A stretch of DNA of 64,000 nucleotides from Rhizobium sp. RU36D (GTDB lineage: Bacteria > Pseudomonadota > Alphaproteobacteria > Rhizobiales > Rhizobiaceae): contig NZ_FWXU01000007.1 of assembly GCF_900176345.1 (NCBI RefSeq), positions 221,852 through 285,851 on the forward strand. The letters are read 5' to 3'. Made by a program: the position numbers and the translations under genes. Position 1 is the first letter of the stretch, and each line of letters begins with the position of its first letter. Shown here piece after piece: positions 45,446 through 54,393 of this stretch. The notes beneath the pieces are model-generated. The model did no database searches. It saw nothing but the letters and a program-made list of their open reading frames with translations, and had not been told where the DNA came from.

Positions 45446-45676
45446 GGATGGTCCAGGCCTTTTTGCTGCGGCCTTAATAATTCCTGCATTCGGTGGTGGC
45501 AACGTGGATGAGGTCGAATCGGCGTCCGGGAGATTCGTTCCCCGGTCCGGTCGCGGGCAATTGGGTAGGGCAAAGGCGGACGTGCTATCCGGTTGTTGAC
45601 AATAGGTTTTTTGGCGCCATTCTCGCGGCCGGACGGGAATCTCCGCCGCAGATCATAACAAAGCCGGGGGCGGACG

Positions 45677-47104
45677 ATGACGGACACGGGAACGGACTAC
45701 CGCCAGCGTTCCCAAGTGGACGAGGGAAGCGACGACATCTATTCCGAGGACGGCTCGATCCGCTCGGATTTTCTCGCGCTGGTCGGTGCGGCGATTGCCG
45801 ACCGCGACGTGCTGTTCCTGCGCCAGCATGTGGCGCGACTGCATGAATCGGAACTCGGCGACCTGATCGAGGCCATCCAGCCCGACCAGCGCATCGGACT
45901 GGTGCGGCTGCTGGGAGACGATTTCGACCTGACGGTCTTGACCGAGGTCGATGAAGGCATCCGCCTGCAGATCGTCGAGCAGATGCCGAATTCGCAGATC
46001 GCCGCCGCGATCGGCGATCTGGATTCGGACGACGCCGTCTACATTCTTGAAGACCTCGACCAGGAAGACCGGGACGAGATTCTTGCGCAGATGCCCTTCA
46101 CCGAGCGGGTCCGGCTGAAGCGGGCTCTAGATTATCCGGAAAGCTCGGCCGGCCGGCGCATGCAGACGGAATTCGTTGCCGTGCCGCCGTTCTGGACGGT
46201 CGGGCAAACGATCGACTACATGCGCGACGAGGAGGACCTGCCGGAAAGCTTCACGCAGATCTTCGTCATCGATCCGACCTTCAAGCTGCTCGGCGCCGTC
46301 GATCTCGACCGCATCCTGCGCACCAAGCGGGGAACCAAGATCGAGACGATCATGCGCGAGACCAATCACCCGATCCCGGCCGAAATGGACCAGGAAGAGG
46401 CCGCGCAACTCTTTGAGCAATACGACCTTTTGTCGGCCGCCGTGGTTGACGAGAACGAGCGTCTTGTCGGCGTTCTGACCATCGACGACGTCGTCGACGT
46501 GATCCAGGAAGAGGCAGAGGAAGACCTGATGCGCCTCGGCGGCGTCGGCGATGAGGAACTGTCCGATACCATCGCCGAGACCTCCCGCTCGCGCGTGCCG
46601 TGGCTTGCGGTCAACCTCTTGACCGCCTTCCTGGCAGCGTCGGTGATTTCCCTGTTCGAGGCGACCATCGAGCAGATCGTCGCGCTTGCCGTGTTGATGC
46701 CGATCGTCGCCGGCATGGGCGGCAATGCCGGCTCGCAGACCATGACCGTCACTGTGCGGGCATTGGCGACCCGCAATCTCGACATTCACAATGCCTGGCG
46801 CGTGGTGCGCCGCGAGGCCGGGGTCGGCCTGCTCAACGGCATGGTCTTCGGTCTGCTGATCGGCCTTGTTGCTGGGTTCTGGTTCCAGGATCCCAATATC
46901 GGCGGGATCATCGCCGCGGCGATGCTGATCAACATGCTGGCTGCGGCGATTGCCGGCATTCTCATTCCGCTGCTGCTCGATCGTGTGGGGGCAGACCCTG
47001 CCGTGTCGTCGGCCGTCTTCGTCACCACGGTCACGGATATCACAGGCTTTTTTGCCTTTTTGGGACTGGCGACCTGGTGGTTCCGGATCAGCGCCGGCGG
47101 GTAA
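45677..47104 (+). CDS. mgtE: Magnesium transporter MgtE
   Basis: A 475-aa magnesium channel. The N-terminal superhelical domain (about residues 30-150, LHESELGDLIEAIQPDQR) precedes paired CBS domains (about 160-285, ending VDVIQEEAEEDLMRLGG) that sense cytosolic magnesium. Five C-terminal membrane helices contain the family signature PIVAGMGGNAGSQTMTV. The ATG at 45677 begins the protein; CGGGGGCGG lies upstream. No magnesium riboswitch is evident in the 231-bp upstream gap. Confidence 0.95.
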   Translation: MTDTGTDYRQRSQVDEGSDDIYSEDGSIRSDFLALVGAAIADRDVLFLRQHVARLHESELGDLIEAIQPDQRIGLVRLLGDDFDLTVLTEVDEGIRLQIVEQMPNSQIAAAIGDLDSDDAVYILEDLDQEDRDEILAQMPFTERVRLKRALDYPESSAGRRMQTEFVAVPPFWTVGQTIDYMRDEEDLPESFTQIFVIDPTFKLLGAVDLDRILRTKRGTKIETIMRETNHPIPAEMDQEEAAQLFEQYDLLSAAVVDENERLVGVLTIDDVVDVIQEEAEEDLMRLGGVGDEELSDTIAETSRSRVPWLAVNLLTAFLAASVISLFEATIEQIVALAVLMPIVAGMGGNAGSQTMTVTVRALATRNLDIHNAWRVVRREAGVGLLNGMVFGLLIGLVAGFWFQDPNIGGIIAAAMLINMLAAAIAGILIPLLLDRVGADPAVSSAVFVTTVTDITGFFAFLGLATWWFRISAGG

Positions 47105-47106
47105 AA

Positions 47107-47134
47107 TTGACTTTTACGTAATAGTCAATATGAT
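47107..47134 (+). promoter_or_regulatory. Palindromic promoter/operator of the MerR gene
   Basis: A near-perfect 22-bp palindrome (47107-47128; outer arms TTGACT/AGTCAA, inner TTACGTAA, one mismatched pair) overlaps the promoter: -35 TTGACT at its left edge and -10 TATGAT at 47129-47134, 16 bp apart. This arrangement suits autoregulation by the MerR protein encoded 28 bp downstream. Confidence 0.65.
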
Positions 47135-47161
47135 GTCAGTTCCCAATGAATTGGAACCGAC

Positions 47162-47548
47162 GTGAAGAAGCATTATAGCATAACGGAACTGACCCGTGAA
47201 TTCGGTGTCTCGACGCGGACCCTGCGCTTCTATGAAGACGAGGGACTGCTGCATCCCGAGCGCCGCGGTCGCACCCGTCTCTATCGTGCTGCCGACCGCC
47301 GCCTGCTGCAGGAAATCCTGCGTGGTCGCCGCATTGGTTTCACCGTCGCGGAAATCCGCGAAATCGTGCATGTCTACAAGGAACCGCCGGGCGAAATCGG
47401 TCAGCTGAAGCTGATGATGAAGAAGATCGATGAGAAGCGCGACGAGCTAAGGCAGAAGCGCAAGGATATCGACGAGACCCTGGCCGAACTCGACAATGCC
47501 GAGGAGGCCTGCCTCACCCGCCTGGTTGAGATCGGTGTCGGGACCTGA
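47162..47548 (+). CDS. MerR-family transcriptional regulator
   Basis: A 128-aa regulator. The winged helix-turn-helix YSITELTREFGVSTRTLRFYEDEGLLHP is at residues ~5-32, followed by RRGRTRLY and a C-terminal dimerisation coiled coil (about 78-118). No cysteine cluster for metal binding is present; the single Cys near the end suggests it is not a classical metal sensor. It resembles LiuR-type MerR proteins that control branched-chain or acyl-CoA catabolism elsewhere, but no such genes adjoin it here. The start is GTG at 47162. Confidence 0.87.
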   Translation: MKKHYSITELTREFGVSTRTLRFYEDEGLLHPERRGRTRLYRAADRRLLQEILRGRRIGFTVAEIREIVHVYKEPPGEIGQLKLMMKKIDEKRDELRQKRKDIDETLAELDNAEEACLTRLVEIGVGT

Positions 47549-47569
47549 CGGGCTTCCTCGCTCCGAAAA

Positions 47570-48043
47570 TCAGATCCAGCGGCGGGTGCGCTGGCAATAG
47601 CGTTCGAAATCGATGCCGAAGCGGGCAAGCAGATGCATTTCCTCGCAGCGGATCGCAAAAACCGTGGTGCAGATTGCGGCGACAAGCGCTGTAACGAAGA
47701 ACCAGGCATTGCCGGTCAGAAGCCCGAATGCCACCGTCATCAGCGTGTAGCCGAGATAGATGGGATTGCGGGAGAAGCGAAACGGCCCGCCGGTCACGAG
47801 GCGGCTGGCGCAGCGATGGGGCATTGCCGTGGTGTGGCTCGCCCAGAGGGTGATGAGCGCCCAGAGATCGAGGCCAACTGCCAGCAGGATGAGCAGGCCG
47901 CCTGAAATCCACAAGAGCGGTTCTCCCGCGGTGGAGGGCAGCACGCCGACGAAATGGTCAAGCAGCAAGGCGGAGGCGATGGCGCTGCCGTAAAGCAGCG
48001 GTGGCCAGGGGAAGTTCAGCGGCTTCAGGCGATAGGCGTTCAT
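47570..48043 (-). CDS. Isoprenylcysteine-methyltransferase-family membrane protein
   Basis: A 157-aa membrane protein with about four helices and the C-terminal PEMT/ICMT-like signature GPFRFSRNPIYLGYTLMTVA followed by EEMHLLARFGIDFERYCQRTRRWI. The family transfers methyl groups to lipid or prenyl substrates; the bacterial substrate is usually unknown. ATG at 48043 is chosen because AGGA lies at good distance. It is convergent with the MerR gene and 12 bp after the DUF1624 gene. Confidence 0.85.
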   Translation of the reverse strand: MNAYRLKPLNFPWPPLLYGSAIASALLLDHFVGVLPSTAGEPLLWISGGLLILLAVGLDLWALITLWASHTTAMPHRCASRLVTGGPFRFSRNPIYLGYTLMTVAFGLLTGNAWFFVTALVAAICTTVFAIRCEEMHLLARFGIDFERYCQRTRRWI

Positions 48044-48055
48044 GATCATGTCCTG

Positions 48056-49018
48056 TCAATGGCTGACTGCTGTACATTCACGCGCGAGTTCCAATATCCT
48101 TGCATCTTCGCTCGGTTGTATTGCGCCAGACTGGAGCGGCGTAAACAGGCCTTGCTCCATGAGCTTGTCCAGGGTGCATCCACAAAACCTCGTGCAGATG
48201 GGCGCGCTTTCGCCTTGGGTGACGCAACTGGCTTCACAGCTGCTGATGTATCCCGCGACCGGATCGGCCGGCGCCGGCGGCGCGATGAGGCTCGCCAGAT
48301 AGACCACGCTTATCAGCACCGGCTGATGCAGGAGATAGAAGGCGAGACTGTGGCGGCCGGCGAAGTTCAACAGGCGAGGTCCCGAAGGCAGCCTGGCCAG
48401 CGACGGGAGCCATTCCCTTGCGACAGCCAGTTTGCCGGCCGCAATCCCAAACAGTACCGCGGAAATCCAGGGGAGCAGCGGAACGAAATCGTTGGAGCGG
48501 GGCGGGGACTGGAACAGGCCGATCCAGGCGAGCCATGACGGATCGAAAAGCTCTGAGCGATAAAACTGTGGAAGTGCAATTGCCCCCAGGGCGACCAGCA
48601 CCGTTATCGGCGCAGGAACACTGAGGAAGGCCAGGCCGATCAGGCTTCCCAGCGCAATCGCGTGGAGAATGCCGAAGAAGATCCATCCATCGGGCACGAA
48701 CCAGTAGGTTGCCGCGCTGATGGCAAGAGCCGCTGCCGCGATCATCGCAAACCGGCGGCCAAAGGACTGCCAGCGAATGCCTCTGCCATGGGCCAGAACG
48801 AGGCCGAAGCCCGCCAGGAACAGGAAACTGCTGGCGATTGCCCTGGCGTAAAGCCGGAAGAAGCCTTGCGTTGAGGTCCCCGGATCGAGATAACCGAAAA
48901 ACTCGAGATCCCAGGTGAAGTGGTAGGTGGCCATGGCCACCAGCGCCGCGCCACGGAGGCTGTCCACAATGCCGATGCGCCCCGGGACGGTGATCTTGCT
49001 GCCGATGTCGTTCGTCAA
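48056..49018 (-). CDS. DUF1624 (heparan-alpha-glucosaminide N-acetyltransferase-like) membrane protein with Cys-rich tail
   Basis: A 320-aa polytopic membrane protein. The N-terminal IVDSLRGAALVAMATYHFTWDLEFFG is the DUF1624/acyltransferase_3-like opening, with about seven further helices and FAGRHSLAFYLLHQPVLI near residue 216. After the last helix there is a ~70-residue soluble tail with six cysteines (CEASC, CTRFCGC and a final C). The acceptor is unknown. The start is TTG at 49018; no in-frame ATG precedes the conserved region. Followed closely by the methyltransferase gene. Confidence 0.83.
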   Translation of the reverse strand: MTNDIGSKITVPGRIGIVDSLRGAALVAMATYHFTWDLEFFGYLDPGTSTQGFFRLYARAIASSFLFLAGFGLVLAHGRGIRWQSFGRRFAMIAAAALAISAATYWFVPDGWIFFGILHAIALGSLIGLAFLSVPAPITVLVALGAIALPQFYRSELFDPSWLAWIGLFQSPPRSNDFVPLLPWISAVLFGIAAGKLAVAREWLPSLARLPSGPRLLNFAGRHSLAFYLLHQPVLISVVYLASLIAPPAPADPVAGYISSCEASCVTQGESAPICTRFCGCTLDKLMEQGLFTPLQSGAIQPSEDARILELARECTAVSH

Positions 49019-49085
49019 GAACGTTCCTGCCTTGATGGTCTTGTTTCCGGGTAGGGCCTCGCCAGATCGTCAAATCGCGGCGTTT

Positions 49086-49778
49086 TCATGACGGCCAATC
49101 CCCAAGGATGGCCTCGCGAGCCTCGGAGAAATACTGCCGGCGCAGCAGGATCACAAAAATGAACACTGATGACGCGATGAAGACATAGGGGCTGATGAAC
49201 CAGCCGAGATAGCCGATTGACAGGAAAATCGCCCTCAATCCGGCATTGAAATGCTTGGCGGCAATGATGTTCATGCGCACCACCCGTTCCGCTGCCACCT
49301 GGGCCTTGTGGGGATGGGCCTGCGATTCGGCCATCATCGGCAAGGCGCCGAAGAGGATCGTGCAGTAGTTGAACAGTCGATAGGACCAGCCGAACTTGAA
49401 GAAGGAATAACCGAACAAGATCGTCAGTCCGCAGACCTTCATTTCGAAGGCCGGACGCCCACCCTGGATCGCGATCGGCAGGTCGCGGAATACCGCATCC
49501 ACCTGTTCGGTGGCGCCCAGAAGTGCGAAGCAGCCGCCGATGGCAAGGATCGAGGTCGAGGCGAAGAAGGCCGTGCCGTTCTGCAGACCCGCAAGGATAG
49601 AGGTGTCGATCATCTTCAGGTCGCGGGTAATCGAATTCATGATCCATTCGCGGCGCCGCTCTGCCATCAACTGGGTCAGGCTTCGACGGCCGAAGATGCT
49701 GGACTTGGCGGTGACCCAGGCAAAGGCGAACCACATGGCGCCGAACAGCGCGAGAGCAACATAATCGAGGGTGGTCAT
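49086..49778 (-). CDS. DUF599 membrane protein
   Basis: A 230-aa inner-membrane protein with about four helices (near residues 5-22, 70-88, 115-135 and 185-220), matching the DUF599 family through REWIMNSITRDLKMIDTSILAGLQNGTAFFASTSI. Function is unknown. ATG at 49778. It lies 67 bp upstream of the DUF1624 gene on the same strand and may be cotranscribed. Confidence 0.85.
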   Translation of the reverse strand: MTTLDYVALALFGAMWFAFAWVTAKSSIFGRRSLTQLMAERRREWIMNSITRDLKMIDTSILAGLQNGTAFFASTSILAIGGCFALLGATEQVDAVFRDLPIAIQGGRPAFEMKVCGLTILFGYSFFKFGWSYRLFNYCTILFGALPMMAESQAHPHKAQVAAERVVRMNIIAAKHFNAGLRAIFLSIGYLGWFISPYVFIASSVFIFVILLRRQYFSEAREAILGDWPS

Positions 49779-50081
49779 GTGAGGATTCCCGGGGACGAGT
49801 CGGGATATTTAGGCGCCGTGGCCGTCTTCCCGCAAGACTCTTTAATTCGCGGCAAGACCTGTGACGAAAATATGCATTGCTGATATTCGTTAAAGTCGTA
49901 ACCGGATCGTTAACGCCATGATTTGCATTTGCATTTTCTCCCGGCCGCTTCGAGGTCCACAGGACGCGCCACTTTTCTGCCGTTTTTGCGGTTGCGAACA
50001 GGCCGGAGTTTTAATACATGCATGTTACAGAAAGCGTCGGGGGACGGCTTTCGGACACTGACTGACCCAATTGGAGTAAGT
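49779..50081. other. Intergenic region, 303 bp
   Basis: It contains the divergent promoters of the DUF599 gene and of the 33-aa peptide gene at 50082. No other coding region is supported. GTTAAAG and GTTAACG motifs occur near 49890-49915, and the ribosome site TTGGAG precedes 50082. No confident promoter pair. Confidence 0.55.
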
Positions 50082-50183
50082 ATGGAAAACAGCATCCAGA
50101 AGTCTTGCTGGGGTGTTACCGTTCGTGCGTTGATCGGATTTGCAGGAATTCTCGCAGTCGCCTACCTCATCGGCAACTTCTGA
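50082..50183 (+). CDS. 33-aa single-span membrane peptide
   Basis: The encoded peptide has a short polar N-terminus with one Cys (MENSIQKSCWG) and then one hydrophobic helix (VRALIGFAGILAVAYLIG), ending NF. GGAG lies six bases before the ATG, and a strong terminator follows 26 bp after the stop, so it forms a self-contained small transcript unit. I do not recognise a family. It could be a membrane-protein regulator or a toxin-like peptide; neither is shown. Confidence 0.6.
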   Translation: MENSIQKSCWGVTVRALIGFAGILAVAYLIGNF

Positions 50184-50209
50184 TCCCTATCGGTATTGTC
50201 TTCTTGCTG

Positions 50210-50242
50210 AACAGCGCGGCCGTCCCAGCCGCGCTGTTTTCG
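50210..50242 (+). terminator. Rho-independent terminator after the 33-aa ORF
   Basis: A perfect eleven-base stem AACAGCGCGGC/GCCGCGCTGTT with a seven-base loop, followed by TTTTCGTTT. Confidence 0.9.
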
Positions 50243-50367
50243 TTTCAAGGCTGCGCTACGGCGATGAGCATGTCGCGCCCATGCCAGCCGATGTCGATGC
50301 ATCGCCTTGTTGCCGCCCTGTGATAGCATAGCCTCTCGGCACGGTTCGGCAGGCAAGGGGTGCGGCG

Positions 50368-51768
50368 ATGTTTCTCTCGGTTTTCGATGTCTTCAAGATC
50401 GGCGTCGGTCCGTCCAGCTCCCATACCATGGGGCCAATGACGGCGGCACGCCGGTTCCTTGATCTCATCCTCTCAAACGACTGGCCCCGCCCGGCCGGCG
50501 CGCAGGTAACCGCCCTGAAGGCGAGCCTGCACGGATCGCTTGCCTATACCGGCATCGGTCATGGTACCGGCAATGCCGTCATCATAGGCTTGATGGGGGA
50601 AGCGCCTGATACCGTCGATCCGGACCGGATGGAGGACATCATCGCGGATGTGGAGCGGACGGGCCGCGTCACGCCGCCAGGACATCCCGGCTATCGGTTC
50701 CTGCCGAGGGAAGACCTGGTCTATGACAAGAAGACGCCGCTTCCCGGCCATGCCAATGCGATGCGTCTGTCCGCCTTCGACAAGGACGGACGCCTGCTGT
50801 TGACGCAAGTCTATTTCTCCATCGGCGGCGGCTTCGTCGTGACGGAGACAGAGCTTGCAGCGATGCAGAGGAACAAGAAGGCGGCTGCGACCCGCAACGT
50901 TCCTTATCCCTTCGCCTCGGCGCGCGAGATGCTCGACATGGCCCGTGCATCGGGCCTCACCATCGCGCAGATGAAGAGGGCAAACGAAGAAGCGGTGATG
51001 TCGCGCGACGACCTCGATGCCGGTCTCGATCGCATCTGGGACGCGATGAGCGGCTGTATCGATCGTGGTCTGCGGCAGGACGGTCGCCTGCCGGGCGGGC
51101 TGAATGTGCGGCGCCGGGCCAAGTCTATCCATGACAAACTGCAGGAGGAATGGCGCTCCAACCGGCTGAACCCGGTCCTCGCCAATGACTGGCTGTCCGT
51201 CTATGCCATGGCGGTGAACGAGGAAAATGCGGCCAGCGGGCGTGTCGTCACCTCGCCGACCAATGGTGCTGCCGGTGTGGTGCCGGCGACGATCCGCTAC
51301 TACCTGCATTTCCACCCCGAGGCCGACCAGGAGGGGATTCGCGACTATCTTCTGACGGCGGCGGCGATCGGCGGGATCATCAAGCACAATGCCTCGATCT
51401 CCGGCGCGGAAGTCGGCTGTCAGGGTGAGGTGGGTTCGGCCTCGGCCATGGCGGCGGCCGGACTCGCGGCCGTGATGGGCGGATCGCCAGAGCAGATCGA
51501 AAACGCGGCAGAAATCGCTCTCGAACATCACCTGGGCATGACCTGCGACCCGGTGGCGGGCCTGGTGCAGGTGCCCTGCATCGAACGCAACGCCTTGGGG
51601 GCAGTCAAGGCCGTCACCGCGGCTTCGCTGGCGCTGAAGGGCGACGGCGAACATTTCGTGCCGCTGGACGCCTGCATCGAGACGATGCGCCAGACCGGCA
51701 ACGACATGAACGAGAAATACAAGGAAACATCGCTGGGCGGGCTCGCCGTCAATGTCGTGGAATGTTGA
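50368..51768 (+). CDS. sdaA: L-serine ammonia-lyase (single-chain, iron-sulfur)
   Basis: A 466-aa enzyme deaminating L-serine to pyruvate and ammonia. The N-terminal [20 protein letters not shown] is the beta-domain signature. Cluster-ligand cysteines occur in [18 protein letters not shown] and [18 protein letters not shown]. Length and domain order match the fused single-chain form found in proteobacteria. The ATG at 50368 follows AAGGGG. It is monocistronic, with a stem-loop after it. Confidence 0.95.
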   Translation: MFLSVFDVFKIGVGPSSSHTMGPMTAARRFLDLILSNDWPRPAGAQVTALKASLHGSLAYTGIGHGTGNAVIIGLMGEAPDTVDPDRMEDIIADVERTGRVTPPGHPGYRFLPREDLVYDKKTPLPGHANAMRLSAFDKDGRLLLTQVYFSIGGGFVVTETELAAMQRNKKAAATRNVPYPFASAREMLDMARASGLTIAQMKRANEEAVMSRDDLDAGLDRIWDAMSGCIDRGLRQDGRLPGGLNVRRRAKSIHDKLQEEWRSNRLNPVLANDWLSVYAMAVNEENAASGRVVTSPTNGAAGVVPATIRYYLHFHPEADQEGIRDYLLTAAAIGGIIKHNASISGAEVGCQGEVGSASAMAAAGLAAVMGGSPEQIENAAEIALEHHLGMTCDPVAGLVQVPCIERNALGAVKAVTAASLALKGDGEHFVPLDACIETMRQTGNDMNEKYKETSLGGLAVNVVEC

Positions 51769-51810
51769 CGGCTGCGACGATCCGCGCCTGTGGATGCCGG
51801 TGAGGCGAGG

Positions 51811-51836
51811 GTGCCGCAGGCTTGACGCTGCGGCAC
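51811..51836. terminator. Stem-loop after sdaA
   Basis: Nine-base arms GTGCCGCAG and CTGCGGCAC around an eight-base loop. No T-run follows, so it may be a stability element or a factor-dependent end. Confidence 0.4.
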
Positions 51837-51855
51837 AAAACTCTATCACCACCGC

Positions 51856-52293
51856 ATGGCGCTTCATTTGATCAAGCTCTGTGTGGGTGCAGACAGTCTC
51901 GATGACCTCAAGGAATGGGTCGCCGAGCGCGCCTTGATGTCGGTCGCGATCGGCAAGCCGCCGCAGTCCGGCCATGTGACCCGCATGGTGCCCAAGCGCA
52001 TCGACGAACTGCTCGACGGCGGATCGCTCTACTGGATCATCAAGGGCCAAGTGGCCGCCCGCCAGAAACTCCTCGATATCCGGCCCTTCACCGGCGATGA
52101 CGGCATCACCCGTTGTGAACTGGTGCTCGGCCCGGAGGTGATCGAGACGCAACCGGCGCCCCGCCGGCCATTCCAGGGCTGGCGCTATCTGGATGCCGAC
52201 TCGGCACCGCGCGACCTCGGCGCATCGGGGGCCGATCTTGAGTCCATGCCCGAAGACCTCAAGCGGGAACTCGCCGAGCTGGGATTGCTGTAA
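51856..52293 (+). CDS. DUF1489 family protein
   Basis: A 145-aa soluble protein of the alphaproteobacterial DUF1489 family, recognised by MALHLIKLCVGADSLDDLKEW, TRMVPKR and GGSLYWIIKGQVAARQKLLDI. Its role is unknown; the family is widely conserved in alphaproteobacteria, which suggests a housekeeping task. It follows sdaA by 87 bp. Confidence 0.9.
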   Translation: MALHLIKLCVGADSLDDLKEWVAERALMSVAIGKPPQSGHVTRMVPKRIDELLDGGSLYWIIKGQVAARQKLLDIRPFTGDDGITRCELVLGPEVIETQPAPRRPFQGWRYLDADSAPRDLGASGADLESMPEDLKRELAELGLL

Positions 52294-52358
52294 AGCGCCG
52301 GCCGCTCAGGGATAGATATCCCGGACGGGCTATGGGCGAGTGCCTTGGGCCGGTGACA

Positions 52359-53252
52359 TCACGCCTGGCGCCGCCGCCGTTCCTCCATGGCAGCGAGGGC
52401 CGCTCCGGCCAGCACCAGTGGCAGGGCCGAGATAAAAGCGTAAGATAGCGGCGCCTTGAACAGCAGCAGGTCCGCCAGCACGGGCCAGAGGATAACCAGA
52501 TACTCGAATGGCGCCAGCAGGGAAGCTTCGGCGTGACGGAAGGCGAGCGTCATGGAGATATGGGCGAGACCGCCGAGCAAGCCTGCCAGGACGAGCAAGA
52601 ACAAGCCTTCCGCATCCGTCATGACCCAGCCGAATGGCAGCGTCAGGATGCCGCCGATCATCGAGGCGATGACGAAATAGAAGGCGATCGCGCCCGGGCT
52701 TTCCGTGCGGCTGAGATTGCGGACCATGATCAGGGCGAAGGCGGTAAGCATGCCCATCAGAAGCCCGAAAATGTAGCCCCACATGCGCACTTCGTCCATG
52801 TCGCCATGGCCGACCTCCGGCCAGACCAGCACCATGACCCCGGCCATGCCAACGAGAACGCCGCCAACTCGCCACACCGTGACGCGCTCCGATAAAAGCA
52901 TCACGCCGGCTACGCTGGTGAAACCGGGGGACAGATAGCTGAGCAAGGTGGCCTCCGCCAGCGGCAGCCGGGCGATCGAGGCAAAGGAGGCGAACATGGC
53001 CGCTGCCCCGAGGCTTGATCTCAGTAGATGGCCGAAGGGTCGTTTCGTCGCCAGCCCGCCCGGAAACTCCCCGCGCAGCCACAGGAAGATCACAAGCGGA
53101 ATAAGGGCAAAGGCCGATCGGAAGAACACGATCTGCCCGACCGGCACATGCTCCGACAACGCCTTGACGCAGATGCCCATGCACGCAAACAGGAATCCGG
53201 ATAGGATGCGCAGGGCTATTCCGACCCTGGGATTTTCTGTGACTGCCACCAC
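52359..53252 (-). CDS. EamA/DMT-family transporter
   Basis: A 297-aa membrane protein with ten helices in two EamA repeats (about residues 10-140 and 155-285). The substrate is unknown. The start is GTG at 53252. It is convergent with DUF1489 and unrelated in position to the AraC gene upstream. A paralogue of the transporter at 35551-36504. Confidence 0.87.
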   Translation of the reverse strand: MVAVTENPRVGIALRILSGFLFACMGICVKALSEHVPVGQIVFFRSAFALIPLVIFLWLRGEFPGGLATKRPFGHLLRSSLGAAAMFASFASIARLPLAEATLLSYLSPGFTSVAGVMLLSERVTVWRVGGVLVGMAGVMVLVWPEVGHGDMDEVRMWGYIFGLLMGMLTAFALIMVRNLSRTESPGAIAFYFVIASMIGGILTLPFGWVMTDAEGLFLLVLAGLLGGLAHISMTLAFRHAEASLLAPFEYLVILWPVLADLLLFKAPLSYAFISALPLVLAGAALAAMEERRRRQA

Positions 53253-53406
53253 CGAATGCCTTCATTGCTGCCTGAGCCGCGTTCCGCCGGCATAGGCCAG
53301 GCGCGCGTCTTCGGCAGAGGCCAATAGGCAGTTTCAGGCACCATCGCAAGCGCGCGACCGGCAAGGTCGGCGAAAAACAGTCGTGGTCCTGGACAAGGCT
53401 CCCCGA

Positions 53407-54300
53407 TCAGTGGCGGCCCGCGAAAGCGCCTGGCGTTATTCCCACATGGCGGGAGAAGGCCACATTGAAGGCGCTGGCGGAGGCATAGCCGACGCTCTCG
53501 GCGATCTCGGCCAGGGACGCGTCCCTTTGCTGCAGCATCTGCTTGGCGAGCGCCATGCGCCAGCCCGTCACATATTCCATGGGTGCCACGCCCATCTGAC
53601 GCCGGAAGCGATCGAAGAAACTGGATCGCGACATCGCCGCTGCTTCCGCCAGGCCTTCGACGGTGATCTCGGCTCCCGGCTCCGCGTGGATGCGTCGGAT
53701 GGCCGGGGCGAGCCTGCCATCCGACAACCCTCGCAACAGCCCAGGTGATGTCGTGTTGCCGCCTGCGCTTCTCAGCGCGTCGATCAGCAGCACCTCCAGA
53801 AGCCGGCTCAGGATCATGTCCCGCGCTGCCAGTCCGCCCACGGTTTCGGCATGTATCATCCGCACGAGATCCATGAACCGGTCCTGACCTTGCACATGGA
53901 TGACATCCGGCAGAAGCGAGACCAGCAATCGCCTGTCGCCCGACTGGAAGGCGCAGTGTCCGACCATGGCCGTCAACTCAACGGGACCGGCCGGATCGCC
54001 CAGCCGAAAGACACCCGGGCTCGTTTCCAGCCGTTGCGGCAGCGTTCCCCGCGGTGGCAGTTGAAGGCTGCTCAACGTCAATTGGTGGACGTCCGGCACG
54101 AGAACGAAATCGCCAGGACCCAAGGGAACTGGCGCTCGGTCTGGGATGGTGAGCAGACAATGACCGTCCACGACAGCGCAATAAAACGGCGTGCCGAGTT
54201 CGCGTCGCTCCACGAGCCATGTTCCACCCGCCGTGACCAGCTTGGCAATGGAGGGAACCGGCTTCAGCAGCGTGACGATTTCGGCCAGTGGATCAGACAT
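53407..54300 (-). CDS. AraC-family regulator with cupin_6 sensor domain
   Basis: A 297-aa regulator. The N-terminal half is a cupin-like domain of the type CAVVDGHCLLTIPDRAPVPLGPGDFVLVP. The C-terminal half has the two helix-turn-helix units ITVEGLAEAAAMSRSSFFDR and DASLAEIAESVGYASASAFN. The ATG at 54300 is chosen; an ATG at 54339 adds 13 residues. It is divergent from the short-chain dehydrogenase with 93 bp between starts, a common pairing in which the AraC protein controls the SDR gene. Confidence 0.89.
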   Translation of the reverse strand: MSDPLAEIVTLLKPVPSIAKLVTAGGTWLVERRELGTPFYCAVVDGHCLLTIPDRAPVPLGPGDFVLVPDVHQLTLSSLQLPPRGTLPQRLETSPGVFRLGDPAGPVELTAMVGHCAFQSGDRRLLVSLLPDVIHVQGQDRFMDLVRMIHAETVGGLAARDMILSRLLEVLLIDALRSAGGNTTSPGLLRGLSDGRLAPAIRRIHAEPGAEITVEGLAEAAAMSRSSFFDRFRRQMGVAPMEYVTGWRMALAKQMLQQRDASLAEIAESVGYASASAFNVAFSRHVGITPGAFAGRH

Positions 54301-54393
54301 GTCAGGACTTTCGCGAAACATAAGCAGACTTCTGATCATAGATCATCCGAAACGCGGCGTCTATCTTCCAGATCGTCAAACAGGAGACCAGAT

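Noticed and set aside
45446..45676. Possible magnesium riboswitch upstream of mgtE
   Set aside because: No M-box-like or mgtA-leader-like structure is apparent, and such elements are not expected in this lineage for mgtE.
50473..52152. 559-aa open frame antisense to sdaA and DUF1489
   Set aside because: It is a shadow of two conserved genes; no domain, and His/Arg/Asp-rich composition typical of antisense frames.
53851..54393. Long N-terminal extension of the SDR reading frame
   Set aside because: It would overlap the AraC gene on the other strand. The ribosome site CAGGAG and the Rossmann start fix the SDR start at 54394.
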